NCBI GenBank assembly: GCA_013214355.1
Contig: JABSSL010000012.1
Span: forward strand, 62,001 to 126,000
Source of the DNA: Saprospiraceae bacterium
Lineage (GTDB): Bacteria; Bacteroidota; Bacteroidia; Chitinophagales; Saprospiraceae
Direction: 5' to 3'
DNA: 64,000 bases
The first letter of the stretch is position 1. Every line of letters begins with the position of its first letter. Made by a program: the position numbers and the translations under genes. The notes beneath the pieces are model-generated. The model was not told the DNA's origin. It did no database searches and worked only from the letters and a program-made list of their open reading frames with translations. Shown here in pieces: positions 45,015-54,125 of this stretch.

Positions 45015-47222
45015 ATGTTAACCATGACAGCGACGAAAGAAAGTTTGCATGACGCACTGAATCAGTATTTTGGGTTTGATAAGTTCAAGGGTAATCAAGA
45101 ATTGATTATCAAAAGTGTGCTGCAGGGAAAAAATACTTTTGTGATCATGCCGACGGGTGGTGGAAAGTCTCTTTGTTACCAGCTGCCAGCATTAATGTTA
45201 GAGGGAACGGCGATCATTATCTCTCCGCTCATTGCCCTCATGAAAAATCAAGTGGATTCGATTAGAGGCTATTCTCAAAGGGATGAAGTAGCCCACTTCT
45301 TGAATTCTTCGCTTACGAAGGCCCAGATGAAGCAGGTGAAGCAGGATATTATGGATGGAAAGACCAAACTGCTCTTCATCGCCCCCGAAACACTAACCAA
45401 AGACGAAAACATAGAATTTTTCCGACAAGTCAACGTCTCTTTTGTGGCGGTTGATGAGGCACACTGTATCTCAGAATGGGGGCATGACTTCCGACCTGAA
45501 TACCGTCGAATTAGAGCTATGTTGGACGCCATTGGGCAAGAGATCCCTGTGGTTGCGTTAACTGCAACCGCAACCCCTAAGGTCCAATCCGATATTCTGA
45601 AGAACTTGAATATGGATGCTCAGAGCACTTTTATCTCTTCCTTTAACCGGGAGAATCTGTATTATGAAGTGCGACCTAAAGGTAAGAAGGAGCAAACCCT
45701 GAAGAGTATTATTCAAATCATCAAAGGGATCGCTAATCAGTCCGGTATCATCTACGTTCAGAGCCGGAAATCTGCTGAAACCATTGCGGAGGTATTAAGG
45801 GTGAATGACATCAAAGCCGCCCCGTATCACGCTGGCTTAGATGCCAAAACGCGAAGCAAGACACAGGATGACTTCTTGATGGAAGAATTGGACGTTATCG
45901 TGGCTACGATAGCCTTTGGAATGGGAATCGACAAACCCGATGTACGCTTTGTAATTCATTACGATATTCCCAAAAGTATTGAAAACTACTATCAAGAAAC
46001 GGGACGTGCGGGTAGAGATGGCCTTGATGGAAGTTGTATAGCTTTTTACTCTTATGCGGATATCCTTAAATTGGAGAAATTCTTACGGGATAAGCCAGTT
46101 GCAGAAAGAGAAATGGGAGCACAGTTGATGCAAGAGGTGATGGCCTATGCAGAGACTACTAGCTGTCGACGACGCTTCCTATTGCATTATTTTGGAGAAC
46201 AGTACGACGATAGCCAATGTCAGAACATGTGCGATAATTGTCGGTTCCCCAAAGAGAAGATTGAGGTTAAGGATGAGGTGGTGAATGCACTGAAGGTGGT
46301 CTTGGAGTTGGATGAAAACTATGGCATTAAGATCTTGATTGACTTTATCCTAGGGAGAGAGACTAAGGAAATGAAGGATTTCCGCTTCGATAAGCGAGAG
46401 TTGTTTGGAGTTGGAAAGGATAAAGACCAAAATTTCTGGTCTTCAATCCTACGGCAAGCCCTACTAAACGATCTTGTCTACAAAGATATTGAGACCTACG
46501 GTTTGCTGAAGATGACAGATAAGGGGAGAGCTTACTTAAAAGAACCTTACACCATGCACGTTCCACTAAATCATGATTATGATGTGGAAACCATGGAGGC
46601 CAGTGAGCCGGCAGGAAGAACGGCCGTACTGGATGTGAAGCTGATGACCCTTCTAAAGGACTTACGCCGAAGGGAAGCCAAGCAACAGGGAATTCCTCCG
46701 TACGTAATTTTCCAGGATCCTTCCCTAGAGGACATGGCGACGCAGTATCCGATTAGCATGGAAGATATGGCCAATGTGCAAGGAGTGAGTAAAGGGAAGG
46801 CCATTCGCTACGGTAAGCCATTTATCCTGTTGATCAAAGACTACGTGGAACAGAATGACATCATCAGACCAACAGATTTTGTCGTGAAGCAGGTGGCTAA
46901 TAAGTCGAAAATGAAGGTTAGCATCATTCAAGGGATTGATAGAAAGATGCCGCTGGAAGATTTGGCTACCTCTAATAACCTCTCCATGGAAGATTTGATG
47001 GAGGAATTAGATGCCATTGTGACTTCTGGTACCAAAGTGAATATAGATTACTACATCGACGAAAATGTCGATGAGTATTCCAGAGAGGATATTATTGACT
47101 ACTTCATGGATTCCGAATCTGATTCTGTTGAAGAAGCTTACAAGGAATTACAAGAGGATGATATCACCATCGAAGAGATCCAATTGGTACGCATTAAGTT
47201 CTTATCGGATCTTGCTAACTAA
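45015..47222 (+). CDS. recQ: ATP-dependent DNA helicase RecQ
   Basis: A 3'-5' DNA helicase for recombination and fork repair, 735 residues, the common length in Bacteroidota. Visible: Q-motif region YFGFDKFKGNQ, Walker A MPTGGGKSLCYQLPA, AVDEAHCISEWGHDFRPEY with the DEAH box and aromatic loop, ALTATATPKV, and the motif VI region YYQETGRAGRDG. The zinc cysteines follow in TSCRRRFLLHYFG and CQNMCDNCR. The RQC winged helix and an HRDC domain (from about residue 535) come next, then an extra C-terminal region. Met1 or Met4 may be the start. aroQ follows after 6 bp. Confidence 0.96.
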   Translation: MLTMTATKESLHDALNQYFGFDKFKGNQELIIKSVLQGKNTFVIMPTGGGKSLCYQLPALMLEGTAIIISPLIALMKNQVDSIRGYSQRDEVAHFLNSSLTKAQMKQVKQDIMDGKTKLLFIAPETLTKDENIEFFRQVNVSFVAVDEAHCISEWGHDFRPEYRRIRAMLDAIGQEIPVVALTATATPKVQSDILKNLNMDAQSTFISSFNRENLYYEVRPKGKKEQTLKSIIQIIKGIANQSGIIYVQSRKSAETIAEVLRVNDIKAAPYHAGLDAKTRSKTQDDFLMEELDVIVATIAFGMGIDKPDVRFVIHYDIPKSIENYYQETGRAGRDGLDGSCIAFYSYADILKLEKFLRDKPVAEREMGAQLMQEVMAYAETTSCRRRFLLHYFGEQYDDSQCQNMCDNCRFPKEKIEVKDEVVNALKVVLELDENYGIKILIDFILGRETKEMKDFRFDKRELFGVGKDKDQNFWSSILRQALLNDLVYKDIETYGLLKMTDKGRAYLKEPYTMHVPLNHDYDVETMEASEPAGRTAVLDVKLMTLLKDLRRREAKQQGIPPYVIFQDPSLEDMATQYPISMEDMANVQGVSKGKAIRYGKPFILLIKDYVEQNDIIRPTDFVVKQVANKSKMKVSIIQGIDRKMPLEDLATSNNLSMEDLMEELDAIVTSGTKVNIDYYIDENVDEYSREDIIDYFMDSESDSVEEAYKELQEDDITIEEIQLVRIKFLSDLAN

Positions 47223-47228
47223 ATCCTT

Positions 47229-47642
47229 ATGAAGTTTATCATTATTAATGGCCCGAATTTGAACCTCTTAGGCAAACGCGAGCCTTCTATCTATGGTAAT
47301 GAGAGCTTCGAAGAGTTTTTTGCGCGACTGCAGCAAGAGTTTGCTGCAGTTACTATCCATTATTTTCAAAGTAATCATGAGGGCGTAATCATAGATAAAC
47401 TCCATGAAGTGGGGTTTATCTATGATGGCATTATCTTGAATGCTGGGGCCTTGACACATACTTCCATAGCCATTGCTGACGCTATTGGTGCGATAGATGC
47501 CCCCGTGATCGAGGTCCACATTTCAAATATTCATGCCCGAGAAAGCTATCGCCATCATTCTTACTTGGCTCCAAAATGCGAAGGATCCATCATCGGGTTG
47601 GGCTTGAAAGGATATGAACTTGCCGTTCAGTTTTTCTTGTAG
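47229..47642 (+). CDS. aroQ: 3-dehydroquinate dehydratase, type II
   Basis: Dehydrates 3-dehydroquinate to 3-dehydroshikimate in the shikimate pathway. The 137-residue protein is typical in length. It has the family start IIINGPNLNLLGKREPSIYG, the catalytic tyrosine in that segment, FQSNHEGVIIDKLHE, ILNAGALTHTSIAIADA and the catalytic histidine in EVHISNIHARESYRHHS. It lies 6 bp after recQ and is probably cotranscribed with it. Confidence 0.96.
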   Translation: MKFIIINGPNLNLLGKREPSIYGNESFEEFFARLQQEFAAVTIHYFQSNHEGVIIDKLHEVGFIYDGIILNAGALTHTSIAIADAIGAIDAPVIEVHISNIHARESYRHHSYLAPKCEGSIIGLGLKGYELAVQFFL

Positions 47643-47661
47643 ATTAAAGTTTTAGAACAGC

Positions 47662-48174
47662 CTAAGGATCATTAGGTGGTGCGATAAAGGTGAGGTCAAT
47701 CAGCCGGAGCCGTCTTCTTTTCCCAATTTTGAATTTCTTGTATTTAAACAACTGTGCAGTGGCATAGCCCAGCCCCATAGCAGAACCCGTTACAATGGCA
47801 TCGGACCATCGATAATTCGTATCTGGATTACCATCGGTGGCAGTACCGATTAATGCAAAGGAAGACCAAGCAGCTCCAAATAATGCCATTTGTATGCCCA
47901 TTCGCTTGGCGCCGGGCTTGTAATAACGAATCGCGGCAATCTCTTCCACATTGACATAACGGTCGCCAAAAACAATGAGATTCCGCTCAATGTTAAAATC
48001 TTCAATAACTCCGTAGGTCCATGTATCCGATTCGCGAAGAATATATTCCAGTCCTTCGCCTTTAAAGATTTTTCTAGTCTTCACACGTCCCGAAGTTTCA
48101 ATTTGCATTACTTTCTGGCCCGCAAGGGAAAAAGAAAAGAAAAGCATGAAAAATAGCAGGTAAGGGTGCTTCAT
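47662..48174 (-). CDS. exported hypothetical protein
   Basis: A 170-residue protein with a signal peptide ending near FSFSLAGQKV. The middle reads FGDRYVNVEEIAAIRYYKPG, followed by two hydrophobic helices (about 93-112 and 128-145) and a very basic C-terminus (KYKKFKIGKRRRLRL). Similar small exported proteins occur in Saprospiria, but I recognise no named family. It converges with aroQ, 19 bp apart. Confidence 0.65.
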   Translation of the reverse strand: MKHPYLLFFMLFFSFSLAGQKVMQIETSGRVKTRKIFKGEGLEYILRESDTWTYGVIEDFNIERNLIVFGDRYVNVEEIAAIRYYKPGAKRMGIQMALFGAAWSSFALIGTATDGNPDTNYRWSDAIVTGSAMGLGYATAQLFKYKKFKIGKRRRLRLIDLTFIAPPNDP

Positions 48175-48320
48175 GTAGTTGTTTTTAGTGATCCTGGCGC
48201 CAAGTTAGTAGGAGTTTGGAAGTCTCTGTTTTACAATTATAACAAGTATGTCATGTGAAAGATCATCCAAGACGCGGAGAGGTTGGTTGGTTTCGGATGA
48301 TAAGTTAAAGTAAAATGAGC

Positions 48321-48725
48321 TTATCGAGTGGACTTTTGGCATTTTTTTGAGAGCCGTCTCAACAGTTGTTTCATGGCTATCTCAACGGTCTGGTAATCGG
48401 GGATTTCTTTGCCGGTATAGATAAGCATCATGGCCAACTGCTCTAGTTGTTCCGGTAAATGGCTATAGAATTGGGGTTTTTGAAGCCGATAGGCCTCCCT
48501 CATAAGTCTGCGGATGCGGTTTCGATCACTGGCTCTTTTGAACTTCTTTTTAGGTACCGTAAGCGCAAATTGAACCGGGCTACTTCCCATAGGCGTTTCC
48601 ATTTCCATCCAGACTACCCGCAAAGGAAACTGACCGAAGGATTGGCCATTTCTAAACAGCTTGTCAATGGTCTTGCGACTCTTAAGCCGTTCTTCCCGCC
48701 TGAATGAGAAGGATTTTTTATTCAT
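48321..48725 (-). CDS. rnpA: ribonuclease P protein component
   Basis: Protein subunit of RNase P, which trims the 5' ends of tRNA precursors. The 134-residue protein has the early FSFRREERLKSRKTIDKLF and the RNR signature in FKRASDRNRIRRLMREAYR, flanked by many basic residues. In many bacteria rnpA follows rpmH; here rpmH is not in the window, which is common in Bacteroidota. It diverges from the DUF3276 gene. Confidence 0.94.
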   Translation of the reverse strand: MNKKSFSFRREERLKSRKTIDKLFRNGQSFGQFPLRVVWMEMETPMGSSPVQFALTVPKKKFKRASDRNRIRRLMREAYRLQKPQFYSHLPEQLEQLAMMLIYTGKEIPDYQTVEIAMKQLLRRLSKKCQKSTR

Positions 48726-48852
48726 TTTAAAGGGCTGATTTTCAGTGTTTTTTATCGTGGGTTAAAAAAAGTACCATGATGGTTATGGAATTTTGCCCCT
48801 ATTGGCGTCTTATACAAGTCAATTATATTTTATAGCTAAAAACCATTTTAAA

Positions 48853-49098
48853 ATGGAAAAGAAAATCGTGCTCTCAGAAAGACTAAACACCTTATCCAGA
48901 ACCTATTTCTTCGATGTCAAAGAAAGTGCTAAAGGTAATCCTTATCTGGTCGTAACGGAAAGTTATAAGCAAAAAGATCAGGAAAGCTTCACTAGAAATA
49001 GTCTGTTGCTATTTGAGGATGACCTACCCAATTTTATTGATGTACTCAATAAGGTGGCTGCCGAAATCAAAACAGCTACCACAACGCAAGAAGCATAA
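48853..49098 (+). CDS. DUF3276 (PUR-alpha-like) nucleic-acid-binding protein
   Basis: From the ATG at 48853 it encodes 81 residues: MEKKIVLSERLNTLSRTYFF at the start and SLLLFEDDLPNFIDVLNKV near the end. This matches the DUF3276/PUR family of Bacteroidota, small proteins with a single-stranded DNA/RNA-binding PUR repeat. The frame is open for 20 more codons upstream, but that stretch is not conserved-looking. It lies 80 bp before radC. Confidence 0.85.
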   Translation: MEKKIVLSERLNTLSRTYFFDVKESAKGNPYLVVTESYKQKDQESFTRNSLLLFEDDLPNFIDVLNKVAAEIKTATTTQEA

Positions 49099-49178
49099 AT
49101 AGGTAGAGTAAAGGAGATCGCCTTTGGCTTAGCAAGGTGATCTCCCGCCAATCATTTCACTGTAGCGATATCTCTAAA

Positions 49179-49898
49179 ATGGAAAAAACGACAAATTTAC
49201 CTCGACTGTATAACAATAATCTTCCCATCACTGCCTGGGCGGAGGCCGATCGACCCCGTGAAAAGCTACTACGTCAAGGCAGAAAAAGCCTAACGGATGC
49301 CGAACTACTCGCTATCCTTCTAGGATCAGGAAGTAGGACACAGACAGCGGTGGGCCTGGCACAGACCATATTGTCTGATTTGCAGCACGATCTTCAGGTA
49401 CTTGGGCGCAGCACCTTAATAGAACTGAAGAAATTCTCGGGGATTGGAGATGCGAAAGCCATTACCATCTTGGCTGCTCTAGAGTTGGGGCGACGGCTAC
49501 AATTCTCCAGCCTGCAGGAGCGGCAGCAGGTGAAGTGTAGTCTGGATGCCTACCAGATCGTAGCTCCTATGATTGCTGATCTGGATCAAGAGGAGTTTTG
49601 GGTCATTTTGCTGAATAGGGCATCCAAGGTACTGGATCGCATACGCATCAGTCAAGGGGGAAGTGCCGGCACAGTAGTGGATGCAAAGGTTGTTTTCACT
49701 AAGGCATTGGGATTGAAAGCTGCCTCTCTTATCTTGTGTCATAACCATCCCTCCGGGAATCTATTTCCGAGCCAACCGGATAAAAATTTAACAAAAAAAC
49801 TGGCTGAAGCTGGGAAGATGATTGATGTTATGGTATTGGATCACCTGATCATTACAGAACAAGGTTATTTCAGTTTTGCTGATGAGGGCCTGTTGTAG
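49179..49898 (+). CDS. radC: RadC-family JAB-domain protein
   Basis: With the ATG at 49179 the protein has 239 residues, near the family norm. An N-terminal helix-hairpin-helix part (RQGRKSLTDAELLAILLGSG, LKKFSGIGDAKAITILAALE) precedes the JAB/MPN metalloprotease-like domain with LCHNHPSGNLFPSQPDKNLT, which holds the HxH and downstream Asp of the JAMM motif. RadC proteins were once linked to DNA repair, but their enzymatic role is unclear. The frame extends 14 codons further upstream, but this start fits the family better. Confidence 0.92.
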   Translation: MEKTTNLPRLYNNNLPITAWAEADRPREKLLRQGRKSLTDAELLAILLGSGSRTQTAVGLAQTILSDLQHDLQVLGRSTLIELKKFSGIGDAKAITILAALELGRRLQFSSLQERQQVKCSLDAYQIVAPMIADLDQEEFWVILLNRASKVLDRIRISQGGSAGTVVDAKVVFTKALGLKAASLILCHNHPSGNLFPSQPDKNLTKKLAEAGKMIDVMVLDHLIITEQGYFSFADEGLL

Positions 49899-50055
49899 GT
49901 AGGAAGGTAGTAAAGACCAAGTTTGCTAAGGCTTGGAGCAGGTTTGACCAGGCAACACAGGCTTGGTCAAACCCGCTCTGGGGATTATTTTCCGCATTTA
50001 TTGGAAATATGTAGTGCATTTTAAACCTTTGCGTTTCAAAATACATTTCTATTGA

Positions 50056-51846
50056 ATGGGAAATAACCAAGCAAAGAAGGACCCCAATAAGAATAAGTTT
50101 GATTTTTTCTTATTAAAACGTGTAATCGGCTTGGCTAAGCCCTATCGTTTGATATTTGCGCTAGCAGGAGTATTGGCTGTGGTTTTGGCGCCCTTAGCAA
50201 CGATGCGCCCCTTCTTGATCCAGAAGATGGTAGACGACTATATCTTCGTCAATGACATCAAAGGCCTTACGAATATTGCTATTTTGATCTTCGTCCTATT
50301 GATGGCCGAAACCATTCTACGATATATCTTCAATTTCAGTGCGGGTTGGTTAGGACAGTCGGTCATCAGAGACCTCAGAGTAAAGGTCTTTCAACATATT
50401 ACTCGGCTCCGTTTGACCTATTTTGATCGCACAGCGATTGGTACAGCCACGACGCGAACGATCAATGATATTGAAACCATCAATACCGTATTTTCTCAGG
50501 GTGTAATCACTATCATCGCTGATGTTCTGACGTTAATTGTGGTTTTGTCCATCATGTTTTACACCAGTTGGCAATTGACCTTGATCTGTTTAACTACCAT
50601 GCCATTCCTCATGGTAGCAAGTTATATTTTCAAGGAGAAGGTGAAGAAATCTTTCCAGAAAGTACGTACGCAGATCTCCCGTATGAATGCCTTTTTGCAA
50701 GAACGGATTACGGGGATGCGAACAGTCCAGATCTTTAATGCGGAAGCAGATGAGATGGCGAAATTCAAAACCATTAATCGTTCTTACACGCAAGCCAACC
50801 TGGATTCGATTCTATATTACGCTGTGTTTTATCCGGTGGTAGAAATCATATCGGCAGCCTCCTTAGGATTAATGGTATGGTGGGGAGCACAACAGTCTTT
50901 GTTGGAAAATGGGGTGACATTGGGTGCCTTGGTGGCTTTTCCTATTTACTTGAATATGCTTTTTCGGCCCATTCGAATGCTAGCAGATAAGTTTAATACG
51001 CTGCAAATGGGACTAGTCGCTGCGGAGCGAGTTTTTACGCTCCTAGATCGAGCGGAGTTTATCAAAAATGAAGGAACCATTAAACCCGACAAGTTAAATG
51101 GTAAGGTGGCCTTTGAAGATGTATTTTTTGCTTATCGAGAAAGAGACTATGTGCTGAAGGGCATAAGTTTTGATATTAAGCCCGGCGAGACGCTCGCCAT
51201 TGTGGGGGGAACCGGATCCGGGAAAACTACCATTATCAATATTTTGAATCGCTTTTATGATATTCAGAAAGGAGCGATCAAAGTTGATGATCAGGATATT
51301 AGAAACTATGAGTTATTGGCTTTCAGAAAACGGATAGCCGTAGTGCTGCAAGACGTATTCCTGTTTTCTGGAACCGTTTTTGAAAATATAACCCTACGGG
51401 ATGAGCGCTACAGCCGGGAAGAGGTAATGGCTGCTGCTAAGTTGATTGGAGCGGATCGTTTTATAGAAAAGCTACCCGGAGGATATGATTATAAAGTAAT
51501 GGAGAGGGGGGCAACCCTATCGATGGGGCAGCGGCAATTAATCTCCTTTGTTCGGGCGCTGGTGTTCAATCCAGATATCCTTATCTTGGATGAAGCTACA
51601 TCCTCGATTGACCCAGAAACGGAATCTGTTATACAGTTTGCTATTGAAACCTTAATCGCAAAGCGAACCTCGATCATCATTGCACATCGCCTTTCTACTA
51701 TTCGACATGCCAATAATATTTTAGTGTTGGATAAGGGGGAAATCAAAGAGTTTGGACCTCATGAGGAGCTTCTGAAACTCGAAGATGGCCATTATCGAGA
51801 ATTGTACGAGATGCAATTTCTACAAATGGCTGAAGAAGATTCCTAA
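50056..51846 (+). CDS. ABC exporter, membrane and ATPase domains fused (MsbA-like)
   Basis: A 596-residue half-transporter. The type 1 exporter membrane domain (six helices, residues 30-330) contains LRLTYFDRTAIGTATTRTINDIETIN. The ATPase domain has Walker A GGTGSGKTTIINIL, signature LSMGQRQLISFVRAL, Walker B ILILDEATSSID and IIIAHRLSTIRHAN. It probably exports lipids or drugs across the inner membrane; the exact substrate cannot be told. The signature and Walker B are canonical. A near-match AACCTTTG box (50024-50031) lies 24 bp upstream of the ATG. It stands alone after radC. Confidence 0.92.
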   Translation: MGNNQAKKDPNKNKFDFFLLKRVIGLAKPYRLIFALAGVLAVVLAPLATMRPFLIQKMVDDYIFVNDIKGLTNIAILIFVLLMAETILRYIFNFSAGWLGQSVIRDLRVKVFQHITRLRLTYFDRTAIGTATTRTINDIETINTVFSQGVITIIADVLTLIVVLSIMFYTSWQLTLICLTTMPFLMVASYIFKEKVKKSFQKVRTQISRMNAFLQERITGMRTVQIFNAEADEMAKFKTINRSYTQANLDSILYYAVFYPVVEIISAASLGLMVWWGAQQSLLENGVTLGALVAFPIYLNMLFRPIRMLADKFNTLQMGLVAAERVFTLLDRAEFIKNEGTIKPDKLNGKVAFEDVFFAYRERDYVLKGISFDIKPGETLAIVGGTGSGKTTIINILNRFYDIQKGAIKVDDQDIRNYELLAFRKRIAVVLQDVFLFSGTVFENITLRDERYSREEVMAAAKLIGADRFIEKLPGGYDYKVMERGATLSMGQRQLISFVRALVFNPDILILDEATSSIDPETESVIQFAIETLIAKRTSIIIAHRLSTIRHANNILVLDKGEIKEFGPHEELLKLEDGHYRELYEMQFLQMAEEDS

Positions 51847-51851
51847 GGGAA

Positions 51852-52790
51852 TTATTCCAGATGGTTCACTTTCCGAACTAGGAAAAAGCCATCATCTCCC
51901 TGCTTTTGATACAAAGGCATAAGAATGTAGCCATCTGAAGAAGCTTTTACTGGTCCTCTGCGGTCATGTGCCAAAACTTCACCTTTCTTGACGGCTTGGA
52001 AATTCAAATAACCTGGTTCCATCTGAAATTCATCTTCAGCTTTAATACTGTGGCAATTAATCAATTCGGTTACTTTGGGAAGCCGCCTAGAGTACTCTAT
52101 TAATAGCTCATCGTGCCGATTTTCTACATCTTCTGCTCTTACACAGCCAATGGTCCGCAGGCAGTTGGTGATAGCAGCAATGGCACGGTTAACGGATAGG
52201 GGTTCTTGGTGCTGGCCAGACTCGAAACAAACGGCTACGGTCTCTGGCTGAAAGTTGCTATTATTGAAATAATGCAGCGTTGTGCCTTGTATGCCTCGCA
52301 ACAAACCTTTTACCACGGGTGCGTGCAATTCCACACCGATCCGTACACTTTCCTGGTCATTTGTGGCGACGGTAAAGATTCCACCGGTGGCAGTGGTAGT
52401 ATGAAGATCCAGTAGGACGAATTTTTCTGGTTGGTAGGAGTTTATTTCTTCTTCGATAAGTGTGATGAGTTCCTTGATTTCTTGTTCTTCAGGAGGTAAG
52501 TCGCTAATCGGAAGGGTTTTACATTTTTCAACTGTATCATTGGTCCATTGGCGATTAAGATCTTTTTCAATAAATCGCTTACCTGCTTGAATGGCTTTCA
52601 AATTGCCACGCAAGCCTACAATCCTTCCTTGAAAAGCAAATCGAGGATTTGTTATAGGCTCTACCTCAAGCATCTTGAACATAAGTTCCAAGGCTTGAAT
52701 TCCGGCGGGTTCATTTCCATGAATCCCAGCCAAGCAGATGAGTAAAGGCCCCTTTTTCTCGCCACTATATCGCCCTATAATTCTTTGCAT
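51852..52790 (-). CDS. succinylglutamate desuccinylase/aspartoacylase-family deacylase
   Basis: Zinc hydrolase of the AstE/AspA (M14-like) group, 312 residues from the chosen ATG at 52790. Metal ligands are in CLAGIHGNEPAGIQ (His and Glu) and FVLLDLHTTTATGG (His). CFESGQHQEP supplies the likely catalytic Glu region. A C-terminal beta part (PVKASSDGYILMP) completes the family fold. The open frame begins 29 codons earlier, but the extra hydrophobic stretch does not fit the family. Possible substrates are N-acylated amino acids; context gives no clue. It ends 6 bp from the ABC exporter gene, tail to tail. Confidence 0.86.
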   Translation of the reverse strand: MQRIIGRYSGEKKGPLLICLAGIHGNEPAGIQALELMFKMLEVEPITNPRFAFQGRIVGLRGNLKAIQAGKRFIEKDLNRQWTNDTVEKCKTLPISDLPPEEQEIKELITLIEEEINSYQPEKFVLLDLHTTTATGGIFTVATNDQESVRIGVELHAPVVKGLLRGIQGTTLHYFNNSNFQPETVAVCFESGQHQEPLSVNRAIAAITNCLRTIGCVRAEDVENRHDELLIEYSRRLPKVTELINCHSIKAEDEFQMEPGYLNFQAVKKGEVLAHDRRGPVKASSDGYILMPLYQKQGDDGFFLVRKVNHLE

Positions 52791-53047
52791 AGGTTTACTA
52801 TTTCCCAAGTCCGATGTATTATAAATTTGTAAAACCAAACTTATAAAATTGGGAGTCAAAAATGAGAAAAAAGGCAATAAAATGACTTACAGAGTGGGGG
52901 CACTCTGAGCGACCATAATTTCCCTTCAGAAGATCATTGCTAGAACGATTCAAAAAAATAAACTGGGATCAAATTTGCACAGGGATGAAAGGTGCTGTTC
53001 GATAGGGTGAAGACTTTGACAAAATTTCTCAGCCTGGGTGTGGATGG

Positions 53048-53518
53048 CTAAGCAACAGCACTTGCAGGTTTAGGTTGAACTTTCTGAAGTCGAAGTTCCA
53101 AATATTCTGCACGGAATCCAGCATCTTGTAACATTTTCATTTCTGGATGATTTGGCATTACGTGCATGGCTACATGGCCTCCGGTGTAACTAAGTGCTTT
53201 CTGTAGAACTGTTTGCATCATTTCTTCTTCTTTTCGATAATCTGTATGCAGACCAGCAAAAACGAAAATGTGATCTGGGCTATAGCCCTCCATTCCTGTA
53301 CGGTTAGCCACCACACAGGCAACGATCTCATTATCGATTTTAGCAACTAATACAAATCCACCAAAAGAAGGCTTCAGTTTCAAGGCGTAATCAACGGCGT
53401 CTCGAATGTGCTGTTCATTTGAATCGTTAACATGATCTCTTAGGAATCTAATTACGGCACTGGCTTCTCTGAGACTAATCCCTGAAAAGGCATTATACAG
53501 GACTGTAGTGAATTCCAT
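53048..53518 (-). CDS. GNAT-family N-acetyltransferase-like protein
   Basis: A 156-residue protein with the GNAT layout: FGGFVLVAKIDNEIVACVVAN as beta strands 2-4, then HIFVFAGLHTDYRKEEEMMQTVLQKAL, where HTDYRKEEEM replaces the acetyl-CoA loop Q/RxxGxG/A, and HVMPNHPEMKMLQDAGFRAE at the end. The missing second glycine suggests altered acetyl-CoA binding. The target is unknown. A perfect 22-bp palindrome lies 25 bp upstream of the start. Confidence 0.8.
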   Translation of the reverse strand: MEFTTVLYNAFSGISLREASAVIRFLRDHVNDSNEQHIRDAVDYALKLKPSFGGFVLVAKIDNEIVACVVANRTGMEGYSPDHIFVFAGLHTDYRKEEEMMQTVLQKALSYTGGHVAMHVMPNHPEMKMLQDAGFRAEYLELRLQKVQPKPASAVA

Positions 53519-53542
53519 TTGTACGTGATTTTCAAAGTAAAA

Positions 53543-53564
53543 GTGTTGATGCTCTTATCAACAC
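53543..53564. promoter_or_regulatory. palindromic operator candidate before the GNAT gene
   Basis: GTGTTGAT (53543-53550) and ATCAACAC (53557-53564) are a perfect 8-bp inverted repeat with a 6-bp centre. It lies 25 bp before the GNAT start, close to where its promoter should be. It could equally be a leader hairpin. Confidence 0.4.
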
Positions 53565-53803
53565 CGTAATAAAAATAAGGGAAAAATCGGTCTATCTCCA
53601 AATATTTGATGCTAATTCTGTATTAAAAACGGTATAAATATGTTTCTAAACGGTTCCCAAATCCAAGAAAGCGGTATCTCTTGATTTGCTAACAATATCT
53701 TTCTGTGTTTTTGAGCTAAAAGGGAGTGCTTAAGACTGCTTAAATCACGGGATAGATTGTATGTCAAGCACTTAGCTCCGGGGGATGAACTTGATGTCAC
53801 GCG

Positions 53804-53828
53804 AAGGCTAATTTTGTCAGCCTTTTTT
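53804..53828 (+). terminator. orphan rho-independent terminator
   Basis: AAGGCT (53804-53809) pairs with AGCCTT (53819-53824), followed by a run of T residues to 53828. No gene lies just upstream on the plus strand, so a small RNA from the 53570-53800 interval could end here. Confidence 0.45.
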
Positions 53829-53868
53829 CAATAGGTAGAGGTTTAAGGTGCGATTGAAGGATGGACTG

Positions 53869-53876
53869 TAACTTTG
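53869..53876 (+). promoter_or_regulatory. promoter box before the subtilisin gene
   Basis: TAACTTTG matches TAnnTTTG, with TTTA at 53842-53845 as an imperfect -33 box. It would give a leader of about 240 nt before the protease ATG at 54126, so another promoter nearer the gene is possible. Confidence 0.3.
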
Positions 53877-54125
53877 ATACTACTTTAGCGTTCATTCTTT
53901 GTAGGTAAAGCTTTCAGTCCAATAGATTTTTTTAACGATGAGTGGCTTGATTAAAGTATAAATTTTGCCCTTTTTATATCAAAAAAAATCATAATACACG
54001 ACTTTGACCGGATAGAATGTCTGAGCTTAGCACCCTCAGTTAGGCCGGTTCAAGATTATTTGTATCGTCTTTACTGCTTAGCTACTACATTCATCCCAGA
54101 GATATCAGGAACTAAATAGTATAAC

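Larger units (their letters stand above)
53519..54125. other. 607-bp intergenic region between GNAT and subtilisin genes
   Basis: Divergent genes flank this gap. It holds a palindrome (53543-53564), a terminator-like hairpin (53804-53828) without an obvious upstream gene, and a promoter box for the protease (53869-53876). No protein gene is supported. A short minus frame (53612-53800) lacks any recognisable feature. Confidence 0.5.
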
